A DNA stretch of 64,000 nt from Agrobacterium leguminum (GCF_015704895.1 NZ_JADQWB010000007.1:186001-250000); one strand, 5' to 3'; positions 27,024 through 36,058 are shown, counted from the stretch's first letter. Program-made: numbers and translations. Notes: generated from the sequence alone by a model not told the origin.

Positions 27024-27710
27024 TCAGCCCCTGCCACCCGCGAGCCTCAGAGCGCCATTCTCACCGATGACAACATCCAGCTCACCATAACCCCCAATGG
27101 AAAGATGCGGCGTTTCGATGAGATGGGAATGGGTGGCGTTGATGACGACCACGGTTGCGCCCATGCTTTCCCCGGCCTGAATGCCGGCGGGGGCGTCCTC
27201 GAAGACGACACAGTTTTCAGGCGCGACGCCGAGCTTTTCCGCTGCCTTTTTATATCCTTCCGGATCAGGCTTGCCGTTCACCACATCCTCGGCGCAGATC
27301 ATCACCGGAGGTGGGGTGAGGCCTGCGGCCGCCAGCCGGCGTTCGGCGAGCGCGCGGGCAGCGGAGGTGACGATGGCCCATTTGCCGGCCGGCAATTTTT
27401 CGAGAAATGCCGCAGCCTCGGGAATCTGGAGGATGCCGTCGACATCGTCCATTTCCTTCTGCAGCAGCATCGCCGCCTGTTCCGCGACATCGAGACCGGG
27501 AACGGCTTCGCGGCGCACCACTTCCGACGCGCGCATGCCGTGGATGCGCTGCAGGAAAGCGTTCGGCTCTATGCCGTTGTCCACGGCCCATTCGCGCCAG
27601 ACCCGCTCCACCACCGCAATCGAGTTGAGCAATGTTCCATCCATGTCGAACAGGAAGGCCGCATAGTCTTGCGAAAATATCTGGTTCTGCGGCGGGACTT
27701 TGCTGTGCAT
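27024..27710 (-). CDS. HAD-superfamily phosphatase, subfamily IA
   Basis: The 228-residue cytoplasmic phosphatase has motif I FLFDMDGTLLNS, motif II around IVTSAARAL, the lysine in VNGKPDPEGYKKA and motif IV VVFEDAPAGIQAGESMG. A helical cap lies between motifs I and II. It resembles small sugar-phosphate phosphatases such as YfbT (HxpA). No sugar-phosphate genes are adjacent; it is separated from the GntR operon by about 390 bases with a repeat, so it is likely its own unit. Confidence 0.85.
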   Translation of the reverse strand: MHSKVPPQNQIFSQDYAAFLFDMDGTLLNSIAVVERVWREWAVDNGIEPNAFLQRIHGMRASEVVRREAVPGLDVAEQAAMLLQKEMDDVDGILQIPEAAAFLEKLPAGKWAIVTSAARALAERRLAAAGLTPPPVMICAEDVVNGKPDPEGYKKAAEKLGVAPENCVVFEDAPAGIQAGESMGATVVVINATHSHLIETPHLSIGGYGELDVVIGENGALRLAGGRG

Positions 27711-28116
27711 CTCATTCTTCCGTTGAAGCTGTCGGGACGCCTGTCTCTACAGCATCGGCGGACATAACGGAATCGCTTTTCCACATTGAAGGCATAATGC
27801 GCTCATCTGGCCGAAGGCGGATATTGTCCCGGAATCGGACGTTCGCTTGTTCCGCGACTCGCCGGGTTGGGGTAGGGGACATGGCGTGCCCATCTCGCGA
27901 TGCCGGGCGTCAGGTTGCAGCAAGGATGAGCTGCTATCGTGAGTTTTCGCAAGTGCCGGAAACACGCTAAATCAAAAGGTAATGAGGGATTTTGACTGTT
28001 TCGCATGAAGTTTTTCCGGGCGGAATTTTCTTAACGAATCCGCCGCTTCAGGGGTGGCGTTAACCATTTGTTAACCATATTCGAGGTACCTAATTGTCAA
28101 CGATTTGTTTACCAAG
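27711..28116. other. intergenic region upstream of minC
   Basis: About 400 bases separate the divergent HAD and minC genes. No credible gene is seen. The distal part looks unstructured. The 100 bases before minC are AT-richer and hold a TTAA-N7-TTAA site and a GANTC site (GAATC at 28036-28040). Confidence 0.55.
28060..28074. promoter_or_regulatory. CtrA-type binding site upstream of minC
   Basis: TTAA-ccatttg-TTAA matches the full CtrA consensus TTAA-N7-TTAA, and both halves read TTAACCAT or TTAACCATTTG. It ends 42 bases before the minC ATG. A CcrM methylation site GAATC lies 20 bases upstream. CtrA control of min genes has been reported in Sinorhizobium meliloti, which supports the call. 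Confidence 0.7.
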
Positions 28117-28845
28117 ATGACCAAAGTGCTAACAGACCAGCGTTCGATCCGTATCAAAGGCCGCTCCTTCCTCGCAGTCGTCCTGTCCCCCGAATCTCCG
28201 GTCGATCAATGGCTGGAAAGGCTCGATGATCTTGCCGCCCGTTCGGCAGGCTTCTTCCTGTCGCGTCCGGTGGTTCTGGATGTGTCGGAGCTGTCGCTTG
28301 ACAAGGCGGGGCTGAAGGAGCTGCTGGCGGCGCTGACGGAGCGCAATGTCGGCATCATGGGTATCGAGGGCGTTCGCCCCTCCATGATCGAGCCGGGCAT
28401 GCCGCCGTCGCTGAAGGGCGGAAAGCCTGCTTCCGATGTCGAGGTTGAGCCGGTCGCCATCGCCGCCGAGCTGCCGGAGGAAAAGCCGCGCGCTGCCGGT
28501 GAGGTCAGGGCCGTGGTGCCGTCGCTGGTCATCAACGAGCCGGTGCGCTCCGGCCAGTCGATCATGTTTCCCGAGGGTGACGTGACCGTCATCGGTTCGG
28601 TCGCCTCGGGGGCGGAAATCATCGCCGGCGGTTCGGTGCATATTTACGGTGCGCTGCGCGGACGTGCGATGGCCGGTTCGCTCGGAAATGTCTCGGCGCG
28701 CATTTTTTGCCGCAAGCTGGAGGCCGAGCTGCTTGCCATCGACGGCGTCTACAAGGTGGCTGAGGATATTGACGACAAGCTGCGCGGCCAGCCCGTTCAG
28801 CTCTGGCTGGAAAACGATACGATAAAGGCCGAAAAACTTGGCTGA
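28117..28845 (+). CDS. minC: septum site-determining protein MinC
   Basis: The 242-residue FtsZ-ring inhibitor has a MinC N-terminal domain (about residues 1-100, SIRIKGRSFLAVVLSPESPVDQWLERL) and the beta-helical C-terminal domain (about 135-240, with PVRSGQSIMFPEGDVTVIGSVASGAEI and GSVHIYGALRGRAMAG) that binds MinD and dimerises. The ATG at 28117 is chosen over an upstream TTG at 28105; the ribosome-binding site is weak either way. It is the first gene of the minCDE operon, under a CtrA-type site. Confidence 0.95.
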   Translation: MTKVLTDQRSIRIKGRSFLAVVLSPESPVDQWLERLDDLAARSAGFFLSRPVVLDVSELSLDKAGLKELLAALTERNVGIMGIEGVRPSMIEPGMPPSLKGGKPASDVEVEPVAIAAELPEEKPRAAGEVRAVVPSLVINEPVRSGQSIMFPEGDVTVIGSVASGAEIIAGGSVHIYGALRGRAMAGSLGNVSARIFCRKLEAELLAIDGVYKVAEDIDDKLRGQPVQLWLENDTIKAEKLG

Positions 28846-28882
28846 AGAAACACTGAAGACAACACAGGAACAGGAGAGCCGT

Positions 28883-29698
28883 ATGGGGAAGGTAGTCGTT
28901 GTTACTTCCGGCAAGGGCGGGGTCGGCAAGACCACCTCGACCGCAGCGCTTGGCGCCGCACTGGCGCAGAACAAGCAGAAGGTCGTGGTTGTCGATTTCG
29001 ATGTCGGCCTGCGCAACCTCGATCTCGTCATGGGTGCTGAACGCCGGGTGGTTTACGACCTCGTCAACGTCATCCAGGGCGATGCCAAGCTGACCCAGGC
29101 GCTGATCCGCGACAAGCGCCTCGAAACGCTGTTCCTGCTGCCTGCCTCGCAGACGCGTGACAAGGACAATCTGACGCCCGAGGGTGTCGAATGGGTTATT
29201 GCCGAGCTGAAGAAACATTTCGACTGGGTGATCTGCGACAGCCCGGCCGGCATCGAACGCGGCGCGACGCTGGCCATGCGCCATGCGGATGTGGCCGTCG
29301 TTGTCACCAATCCGGAAGTCTCCTCGGTGCGCGACAGCGACCGCATCATCGGCCTGCTGGATTCCAAGACGCTGAAGGCGGAACGCGGCGAGCGTATGGA
29401 GAAGCATCTGCTTCTGACGCGCTACGACGCCTCCCGCGCCGAGCGTGGCGACATGCTGAAGGTTGACGACGTTCTGGAAATCCTTTCCATTCCACTGCTC
29501 GGCATCATTCCCGAAAGCACGGATGTGCTGCGGGCCTCGAACGTCGGTGCGCCCGTCACGCTGGCGGATGCCCGCTGCGCGCCGGCCATGGCTTATTTCG
29601 ACGCCGCCCGCCGCCTGTCAGGCGAGGATATTCCGGTGGTCATTCCGGGCGAGAAGCGTGGCATCTTCTCCAAGATCTTCGCAAGGAGGGCTGCATGA
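28883..29698 (+). CDS. minD: septum site-determining ATPase MinD
   Basis: The 271-residue ATPase begins [20 protein letters not shown], holding the deviant Walker A motif with its signature lysine, and continues [17 protein letters not shown] and [11 protein letters not shown]. The C-terminal amphipathic membrane-targeting helix is [11 protein letters not shown]. It recruits MinC to the membrane and oscillates or forms a gradient with MinE. The ATG at 28883, 8 bases after AGGAGAG, is preferred to a TTG at 28838 that would overlap minC. Its stop overlaps the minE start (ATGA). Confidence 0.97.
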   Translation: MGKVVVVTSGKGGVGKTTSTAALGAALAQNKQKVVVVDFDVGLRNLDLVMGAERRVVYDLVNVIQGDAKLTQALIRDKRLETLFLLPASQTRDKDNLTPEGVEWVIAELKKHFDWVICDSPAGIERGATLAMRHADVAVVVTNPEVSSVRDSDRIIGLLDSKTLKAERGERMEKHLLLTRYDASRAERGDMLKVDDVLEILSIPLLGIIPESTDVLRASNVGAPVTLADARCAPAMAYFDAARRLSGEDIPVVIPGEKRGIFSKIFARRAA

Positions 29699-29955
29699 GC
29701 ATCTTCAGTCTTTTCCGCAAACAGAAGTCGGCACCGCTTGCGCGCGAACGCCTGCAGGTGCTGCTCGCCCACGAAAGGGCATCCTCCGGCTCCGATCTGG
29801 TCGCCATCCTCAGGGAAGAAATTCTCGGCGTCATCGCCAAGCATGTGCAGATCGACAATGATCGGGTGCATGTGAAGATGGATCGCGACGAGCATGTCTC
29901 CATCTTGGAGATCGATGTCGAGATTCCTCTGGGTGCCGATCTGCGCGCCGCGTAA
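29695..29955 (+). CDS. minE: cell division topological specificity factor MinE
   Basis: The 86-residue protein begins with the membrane-targeting sequence [20 protein letters not shown], followed by the MinD-activating segment [12 protein letters not shown] and the C-terminal dimer domain ([33 protein letters not shown]). It stimulates MinD ATPase. Length and order are normal for the family. It ends the operon and is followed by a terminator shared with the convergent gene. Confidence 0.97.
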   Translation: MSIFSLFRKQKSAPLARERLQVLLAHERASSGSDLVAILREEILGVIAKHVQIDNDRVHVKMDRDEHVSILEIDVEIPLGADLRAA

Positions 29956-29973
29956 GATACGTCTTGAAAAAAC

Positions 29974-30000
29974 GCCGCCCGCCACCGGGCGGCATTTTTA
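29974..30000. terminator. Rho-independent terminator of minCDE
   Basis: GCCGCCCG-ccac-CGGGCGGC (29974-29993) is followed by ATTTTTA, and on the other side AAAAAAC precedes the stem, so it can serve both convergent operons. Confidence 0.9.
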
Positions 30001-30900
30001 TTCCGCCGTCGTATCGACGGGTTTTCGAAATGCCTCAGCCAGATCGCCGGGCAGCGGGCGCTTCAGGTTGATGCCGTTTGGCGGGATCGGCGCGTTGAAC
30101 CATTTGTCGTAGATTTTCTCGATTTCGCCGCTCTCATAGATTTGGCCGAGCGCTTCGTTGACGGCGTCGCGGAAGCCGGTATCGCCGTGGCGGAGCATCA
30201 GGCCATAGGGCTGCGGCGGGGCGAGATATTCATCGGAGATGACGTAGTCTTCCGGCTTGCCGGTCTCGGCAACGAAGGATCGCAGAAGTATATCGTCCAT
30301 GACGAAGGCCGAGGCGCGGTTTTCCGTCACCATGTCGAAACTGCCCTCGGTGCTGTCATTTTGAAGAACCGCGACGTTCAGCCCCAGCTTGCGATTGAGC
30401 ACGTTGAGTTGGGTGATGTTGATGGTTCCCGTCGTCACCACCACCGTTCGCCCGGCGAGATCGGCGACGGTGTTCAGGCCGCTCGATTTCAGCGCCACAT
30501 AACGGGTGCCGGTGATGAAGTGGCTGTAGGAGAACCACACGGCCTTGCGTCTCTCTTCCGTATTCGTGCTCGCCACGCATTCCATGTCCATCGTGCCGTC
30601 GTTGAGAAGCATGATGCGGTTGCTGGGTGTGCGCTTGACGAACTCGACCTTCAGTTCCGGCAGGCCGAGCTTTTTCTTGATGGAATCCGCCACTCTCAGG
30701 CATAGCTCGATGCTGTAGCCGATAGGCTCTGGCCCAGTGCCGAGATAAGAAAAGGGAATATTGCGATCGGCATAACCGAGCTTGATGGTGCCGGTTCTGG
30801 CAATGGTTTCAAGTGTCGGCGGTTGGGCATCCTCGCTCACCGCCTGGGCGGGAAGAAGACTTGAAAAAACGAGTATAAGCCATAATGTCGATCTCTGCAT
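29998..30900 (-). CDS. periplasmic amino-acid-type binding protein (SBP family 3), orphan
   Basis: The 300-residue protein has a signal peptide (MQRSTLWLILVFSSLLPAQA) and the family 3 fold of glutamate/aspartate binders: IKLGYADRNIPFSYLG, CVASTNTEERRKAVWFSYSHF, GRTVVVTTGTINITQLN and the C-terminal IYDKWFNAPIPPNGINLKRP. The IPPNG-N tail is typical of the GltI subgroup. There is no permease or ATPase gene. It follows its paralogue at 30972 and a membrane GGDEF-EAL gene on one strand. It may present a ligand to that receptor rather than to a transporter. Confidence 0.85.
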   Translation of the reverse strand: MQRSTLWLILVFSSLLPAQAVSEDAQPPTLETIARTGTIKLGYADRNIPFSYLGTGPEPIGYSIELCLRVADSIKKKLGLPELKVEFVKRTPSNRIMLLNDGTMDMECVASTNTEERRKAVWFSYSHFITGTRYVALKSSGLNTVADLAGRTVVVTTGTINITQLNVLNRKLGLNVAVLQNDSTEGSFDMVTENRASAFVMDDILLRSFVAETGKPEDYVISDEYLAPPQPYGLMLRHGDTGFRDAVNEALGQIYESGEIEKIYDKWFNAPIPPNGINLKRPLPGDLAEAFRKPVDTTAE

Positions 30901-30971
30901 CGCGCATCTCCAGCCAAAGAATCCGTCAAAACATTTTCATGAAAATCGATACGGCTTGACGCCTTGCGCTC

Positions 30972-31865
30972 TCAGTCCTGGTATTCGCTCGGATGTTCGT
31001 ATGCCTGTTTCAGAGAAGCGGCCATCGGCAGGTTCAGGTTCATGCCGTTTGGGGGAATGGGCTTGGTGAACCACTTTTCATAAAGGCCATGAATGACCGG
31101 CCCGGTGAAAATATGCCGAAGGCTTTCATTGACCGCTGCCTTGAAACCGGGGTCGTTGCGCCGGAAAACCAGGCCATAGGGTTCGGGGGCGCTCAGCGTT
31201 TCCTCAGAAAGCGCATAGAGGTCCGGATTCTCTGAGGTTGCCGCCAGCGCCGCGAGCAATATGCCATCCATGACAAAGGCGGAGGCCTTGCCGGAAACCA
31301 CGAGTTCGAAGGCCTCCTCATTGGTTTTCGTCGGCATCACCGAGATATTGAGGTTCTTCGCCCGGTTCACGGCATTGAGCTGCTCGATATTGACGGTGCC
31401 GGAAGCGGATGTGACGGACCGCCCGGCGAGATCGGCAAGGCTTTTCAGATTGTCCTGCTTGCGGGAGAGAAACTGCGTCGCGGTCATGAAGTTGGGATAG
31501 GAGAAATCCACGATCTTGCGGCGTTCGCTATTATTGGTCGTGGCCGCGCATTCAATGTCGATCTGGCCGCCGCGGACAAGAATAAAGCGGGTTGCGGGCG
31601 TCGCCTTGACGTATTCGAGTTCGATCCTGTCGAGCTTCAGCTTCCTGCGAATATCTTCGCTGATCGCCCGACAAAGATCGGTCGAGAAACCGGTGACCTC
31701 CCCATTCGGCAATTGATAGGAAAAGGGCGGTTCGGCATCGCGATAGCCGATGCGGATCTTTGCGGTTTTGGCGATCTGCTGAAGCGTGTCGCCTTCGCCG
31801 GCAGCCTGGAGAGGCGTGATGGGAGCAAGGCATGTGAGGAAAAGGCAAAATACTGAAAGACGCAT
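30972..31865 (-). CDS. periplasmic amino-acid-type binding protein (SBP family 3), orphan paralogue
   Basis: The 297-residue protein has a signal peptide (MRLSVFCLFLTCLAPITPLQA) and is clearly a paralogue of the 29998 product: IRIGYRDAEPPFSYQ, CAATTNNSERRKIVDFSYPNF, GRSVTSASGTVNIEQLNAVN and WFTKPIPPNGMNLNLP. The two have diverged well beyond a recent duplication. It starts 30 bases after the GGDEF-EAL stop, pointing to an operon. No transporter partner is present. The ligand is probably an acidic amino acid or similar compound, by family only. Confidence 0.85.
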   Translation of the reverse strand: MRLSVFCLFLTCLAPITPLQAAGEGDTLQQIAKTAKIRIGYRDAEPPFSYQLPNGEVTGFSTDLCRAISEDIRRKLKLDRIELEYVKATPATRFILVRGGQIDIECAATTNNSERRKIVDFSYPNFMTATQFLSRKQDNLKSLADLAGRSVTSASGTVNIEQLNAVNRAKNLNISVMPTKTNEEAFELVVSGKASAFVMDGILLAALAATSENPDLYALSEETLSAPEPYGLVFRRNDPGFKAAVNESLRHIFTGPVIHGLYEKWFTKPIPPNGMNLNLPMAASLKQAYEHPSEYQD

Positions 31866-31895
31866 TTTATGTCCTCTGGGCCGGCGGCCGGTTTC

Positions 31896-34214
31896 TCAAA
31901 TGGCTTTTTGCGGTGGGCAATAGGTTTCCTGTGTCGGTCGACCGATATCGCCGAATTCATCCTTCGCAATCGGAGCGATGACGGCGCGGTTCTTGAGAAT
32001 GCGGGCAAGCGGCGCGGGCTCGGCAAAATAATAACCCTGCGCTTCGTCGCAGCCGGAAAGCTTGAGCGCTTCGACCTGCTCCCTGTTTTCAACGCCCTCG
32101 GCGGTGACCTTCAGGCCGATTTGTTCAGCCATGTCGATGACAGTGTTGACGATGGCGGAACACATGGGATTGGAGGGCAGGCCGGAGACGAATTCCCGGT
32201 CGATCTTGATCTTGTCGAAGGCGACATGGGTGAGCGTGCTGAGCCCCGCATAACCGGTGCCGAAATCGTCAAGCGCGAGGCGAACGCCCCGTTCCTTCAG
32301 CAGTTTCAGGGCTCGGGCGCTGTTATCGCGCTCCAGCATGACCGTTTCCGTCACTTCCAGCTCAAGCCGTTCCGCCGGGAAGCCGGATGCTTCAAGCGCC
32401 CGGTCCACAATCGGGACTATTTCGTCATTACTGAGTTGAACGGCGGATAGATTGACCGCAAGCCTGATATCCTTCGGCCACGTCATCGCATCCCTGCAGG
32501 CCTGCCCCAGAACCCACTCACCCAACGGCTTGATGAAATTGTTTTCTTCGGCAAGCGCGATGAAGCGGTCCGGTGCGATGAGGCCAAGCTTGCTGTGCCG
32601 CCAGCGGGCCAGCGCTTCATAAGCGACGATGCGACCGCTCTGCAGATTGACAACCGGCTGGTAGTGCAGCTCGAATTCCTGGTTTTCGAGCGCAGATTTC
32701 ATGTCTATTTCCAGCGCATGCTTGTGCTGCGCCGCCATGTCCATGCCGGGCTCATAAAAGACGAAATAGCCGCAGCCCATGGATTTCGCCCGGTAAAGAC
32801 CGAGATCGGCATGTTGCAGAAGCTGCGTTGCGGATGTGCCGTGGCCCGGCGCGCAGGCGATGCCGATGCTGGTGTCGATGCTGATATCGCTGCCTTCAAG
32901 GCTGAAACTGCGCGAAACGGCATGGACCACCCGCGCGGCCAGCATCGCCGCATCGCTCTCGCAGTCACCGTTTGCCGATTGTATGATCGCGAATTCGTCG
33001 CCGCCGAGACGGCTTACCATGTCGTTTTCACCCAGCACGGCAGAAATCCGTGAGGCCACCGCCACCAGCAAGGCATCGCCGGCGGCATGTCCGAGTGTAT
33101 CATTGACGGCCTTGAAGCGGTCCAGATCGAGCAGCATGACATTGAACGGCTGGCCTGACGCGGCAAGCTGTTCGAGGCGGTTTTCCAGCGTCTTCATCAG
33201 CAGCACGCGGTTTGGAAGTCCGGTCAGCGCATCGTGATGGGCCATATGTTCCAGCTGCTGCGCCATATCGCGTATCTGCCGCAGACGTCCGCGTTCCAGA
33301 ACCGCCTCGCGCAACGTCTCGATGGCGGTGGCCATGTCGCCGATCTCGTCTCGCCGCTCCTGAAACGGCGTGGCGACATCCGTTTCCTCGCGGGCGATCC
33401 GAAGCGTCGCCTGCACCAGCGCCGGGACCGGTTTCAGGAAATGCCGGGCGATGACGGTCACCAGCACGCCGGTGACGGTCAAGACCACGATCAGCGCGGC
33501 GAGCGAATTATAGATGAGCTTGCGCTGCGCGCCATAAAGCGCGTCCGAGCCGCCGATGCTGACGGCGACCGCGCCGATGGGTTTCTTCGTTTCCGTGCTG
33601 ATGATCGGCAGCAGGCCGATATAATGGCTGGATTCGCCGATATTCGCAAAACCGGTGGAAAAACGCGCGGCGACCGCATCCCGGGAAAAGATGGGATCGG
33701 TGGCGAGCGGCTTTTCATCGTCGTCGGTGGCGTTGTCGAAAGCCGCCGCGATCTGCCGGAAGCCGGAATCCGCCTCGTCATATCGGAAAAGCCAGACGGC
33801 ATTCTTGGTCTGTGCGCCGATAAGCGCGAGAACGTCGCTGGGGTTGAAGCCGGTGACGAGAATGGATTCGTCGTCGCCGATGGGCTTGTCGGTCAATATG
33901 CCGTTGACCTGCCCGTCGGCATCGGCGGTGACGCTGACATAGGTGTAGATGCTGCGAAGCGTGGCGCTGGCGATCTGCGAATTGACGCGCGCCTGGTTGA
34001 GCCATTGCTCGCTGGCGGCGGCGACGAACATATACCAGCCGACAAGTGCGCCGATGCTGTAGGAAAAGATCACGCCGCCGAGGAATATCAGGGTTATCTT
34101 GCTGGCGAGCGAACGCCGCCGCGAAAACCGGCCTGTTTCCGGCTGCGTTGGCGAGCGAAGCGTGTGGCCCGGTTCAACCTGTCTATCTGTCCCGCGATAG
34201 GCAGTCTCTTCCAT
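31896..34214 (-). CDS. membrane-bound GGDEF-EAL protein with periplasmic sensor and HAMP domain
   Basis: The 772-residue protein has a cytoplasmic N-tail, membrane helix 1 (about 39-64), a periplasmic domain (65-232), membrane helix 2 (233-257), HAMP (257-310), GGDEF (about 320-485) and EAL (about 500-755). The cyclase motif GGDEF is intact (404-408). The inhibitory I-site RxxD is replaced by GEND. The EAL side keeps YEALARW, NLSAVQL, ELEVTETV, LDDFGTGYAG, KIDREFV and VTAEGVEN, so both cyclic-di-GMP synthesis and breakdown look possible. The two downstream binding-protein genes suggest ligand-loaded periplasmic proteins control it. Confidence 0.93.
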   Translation of the reverse strand: MEETAYRGTDRQVEPGHTLRSPTQPETGRFSRRRSLASKITLIFLGGVIFSYSIGALVGWYMFVAAASEQWLNQARVNSQIASATLRSIYTYVSVTADADGQVNGILTDKPIGDDESILVTGFNPSDVLALIGAQTKNAVWLFRYDEADSGFRQIAAAFDNATDDDEKPLATDPIFSRDAVAARFSTGFANIGESSHYIGLLPIISTETKKPIGAVAVSIGGSDALYGAQRKLIYNSLAALIVVLTVTGVLVTVIARHFLKPVPALVQATLRIAREETDVATPFQERRDEIGDMATAIETLREAVLERGRLRQIRDMAQQLEHMAHHDALTGLPNRVLLMKTLENRLEQLAASGQPFNVMLLDLDRFKAVNDTLGHAAGDALLVAVASRISAVLGENDMVSRLGGDEFAIIQSANGDCESDAAMLAARVVHAVSRSFSLEGSDISIDTSIGIACAPGHGTSATQLLQHADLGLYRAKSMGCGYFVFYEPGMDMAAQHKHALEIDMKSALENQEFELHYQPVVNLQSGRIVAYEALARWRHSKLGLIAPDRFIALAEENNFIKPLGEWVLGQACRDAMTWPKDIRLAVNLSAVQLSNDEIVPIVDRALEASGFPAERLELEVTETVMLERDNSARALKLLKERGVRLALDDFGTGYAGLSTLTHVAFDKIKIDREFVSGLPSNPMCSAIVNTVIDMAEQIGLKVTAEGVENREQVEALKLSGCDEAQGYYFAEPAPLARILKNRAVIAPIAKDEFGDIGRPTQETYCPPQKAI

Positions 34215-34557
34215 TCGCGATAGTCCCCCGCGATGTCGCGTTATAATTGTTATATGGAATTTTATAGGGCATGCATTTCAATGCTGTCTGCTAAATAATT
34301 CAACAAAGTTTAGATGCGATTAAGAATTAATCCGTCTTTTTATAGTCGTAGCTTATATAAGAGATGGCGTTCCTGCACCTCAGGTTGAAAAAATCGGAGG
34401 TTAGAAATGAATCGTCAAGGATAAACTCCAAAATTCTGCCATCTCCGCCATGTTTCCCGATCCGGTATGTCTCTCATCGATAGCGCGGCGATTGGCCTTG
34501 CCAACTGGCCGATAAACGGCATGTTGTGCGCAGCATGCCGCTTTCAGGGGAGATATC
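34215..34557. other. AT-rich divergent region with mini-ORF and leader hairpin
   Basis: The region separates the GGDEF-EAL and amidase genes and is clearly richer in A/T than its surroundings in its first 200 bases. A five-codon frame, MNRQG (34407-34424), follows a strong CGGAGG. Further on, CGGCATG (34517-34523) pairs with CATGCCG (34534-34540) just before the amidase ribosome-binding site (GGGGAGA). This looks like a possible translated leader with a structured 5' end, but no T-run is present. Confidence 0.35.
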
Positions 34558-35916
34558 ATGGCTCATAAAGGCAAAAACATCGCGCAGCTTTCCGTTCTCC
34601 TCCAGAGCGGCCATCTCGATCCGCGTGCCCTGGCGGAAGAGACGCTGGATGCGATCGGCGGAGAGGACGCTCAGGCGATTTTTGTCGAGTTGACGGCAGC
34701 GCGGGCGATGTCGGAGGCGGAAGCTGCGGCAAAACGCCTTGGTGAGGGCCGTTCCTGTGGTGTGCTCGATGGTATTCCGGTGGCCTGGAAGGACCTGTTT
34801 GACCTTGAAGGCATGGCGACCACGGCGGGATCGACGGTGCTTGCCAACGATAAGCCTGCGTCGCGCGACGCGGATGTGGTGACGGCGCTGAAACAGGCTG
34901 GCATGATCTGCATCGGCCGCACCAATATGAGCGAATTCGCGTTTTCCGGTCTCGGCATCAATCCGCATTACGGTACGCCACGCAATCCTGCTTCTACGGA
35001 TGGTCACCGTCTGCCGGGCGGCTCTTCGTCGGGTGCGGGCGTCGCCGTGGCTGCCGGTCTGGTGCCGGTGGCGATCGGCACAGATACCGGCGGATCGGTG
35101 CGTATTCCCGCTGCCTTCAACGGCGTGGTGGGTTACAAGGCAAGTCGTGGCCGTTATTCGATGCGCGGGGTTTATCCCTTGGCGAAAAGCCTCGATTCGC
35201 TCGGCCCGCTCACGCACACCGTACAGGACGCCGTCTGGGTGGATGCCGCCATGCGCGGCAAGGCTGCTGCCGATCTCACGCGCGCACCCCTTTCCGGCCT
35301 GTCTCTGGTGGTGCCGGAAACTGTCTTTTTCGATGGCATCGAGGATGGCGTCGCAGCCGCTTTCGAGCAGGCGGTGGAACGTCTCGTCCGCGCCGGCGCC
35401 TCGGTGCGGCGGCAGGCATTCCCGATTTTTTCGGAACTGTTCGATCTTATCAGGGAAAAGGGTGCGCTGGTGACGGCGGAGGCCTTCGCCCTGCACAAGA
35501 CCCGTCTGGAAGGCGCCGACGCCGCCCGCATGGATCCGCGCGTGGTGGCCAGAGCAGGGCTCGGCGCGAATATTTCCATGCCGGACTATATCGCCATCAT
35601 CGAGGCGCGCGAACGCATGACGGCGGCGTTTTCGGGCATGATTGGCAGGCAAGAACTGCTGGTGTCGCCGACATTGCCGCATGTCGCGGCCAAGGTCGCG
35701 CCGCTTCTCGAGAGTGACGATGCCTTTTTCGCCATGAATGCGAAGACCCTGCGCAACACCCAGATCGGCAATTTTTTCGATCTCTGCGGTGTTTCGATTC
35801 CCTGCGGAACCGGCGATGCGGGCATGCCGGTCGGCCTGCTGCTTTCCGGCCTGCACGGCACTGATGACCATGTGCTGGGTGTCGCGATGACGGCGGAAGA
35901 AATCGTTCGGGGCTGA
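34558..35916 (+). CDS. amidase-signature family amidase
   Basis: The 452-residue enzyme has the Ser-cisSer-Lys triad of the amidase signature family: lysine in PVAWKDLFD (about residue 78), serine in LPGGSSSGAGVAVAAG (about 155-160) and the nucleophile in GTDTGGSVRIPAAFNG (about 178-182). It hydrolyses an amide in the cytoplasm; the family includes aryl-acylamidases, indole-acetamide hydrolases and GatA, but there are no gatB or gatC genes here. It resembles AtzE/allophanate-like catabolic amidases only generally. It appears to be a single gene, followed by a palindromic repeat and facing the ThuA-like gene. Confidence 0.87.
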   Translation: MAHKGKNIAQLSVLLQSGHLDPRALAEETLDAIGGEDAQAIFVELTAARAMSEAEAAAKRLGEGRSCGVLDGIPVAWKDLFDLEGMATTAGSTVLANDKPASRDADVVTALKQAGMICIGRTNMSEFAFSGLGINPHYGTPRNPASTDGHRLPGGSSSGAGVAVAAGLVPVAIGTDTGGSVRIPAAFNGVVGYKASRGRYSMRGVYPLAKSLDSLGPLTHTVQDAVWVDAAMRGKAAADLTRAPLSGLSLVVPETVFFDGIEDGVAAAFEQAVERLVRAGASVRRQAFPIFSELFDLIREKGALVTAEAFALHKTRLEGADAARMDPRVVARAGLGANISMPDYIAIIEARERMTAAFSGMIGRQELLVSPTLPHVAAKVAPLLESDDAFFAMNAKTLRNTQIGNFFDLCGVSIPCGTGDAGMPVGLLLSGLHGTDDHVLGVAMTAEEIVRG

Positions 35917-35943
35917 GGAGAAGGCGGTTCACACAGCCATACT

Positions 35944-36058
35944 CCGTCACCCGGGATTTGATCCGGGGTCCAGCGCGATCAAGTCCTTGATCGCGAAAGA
36001 CTCCTGACGCCGCGCAGACGCGCGGCTGCTGGATGCCGGATCAAGTCCGGCATGACGG
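35944..36058. repeat. palindromic intergenic repeat, family A, copy 2
   Basis: It runs CCGTCA to CATGACGG, sharing CCGGGGTCCAGCGCGATC, the AAGTCCTTG block and GGATGCCGGATCAAGTCCGG with copy 1 at 2715-2827, in the same orientation. The left arm is CCGGGA-tttga-TCCGGG and the right arm TGCCGGA-tcaag-TCCGGCA. It lies between the convergent amidase and ThuA-like genes, where it could serve as a terminator for both. Confidence 0.8.

Noticed and set aside
27632-27970. Short plus-strand frame between the HAD gene and minC
   Set aside because: It starts inside the HAD gene on the other strand and shows no coding character.
34558-35916. GatA subunit of tRNA amidotransferase
   Set aside because: The amidase-signature triad is shared, but gatB and gatC are absent, and the gene stands alone.
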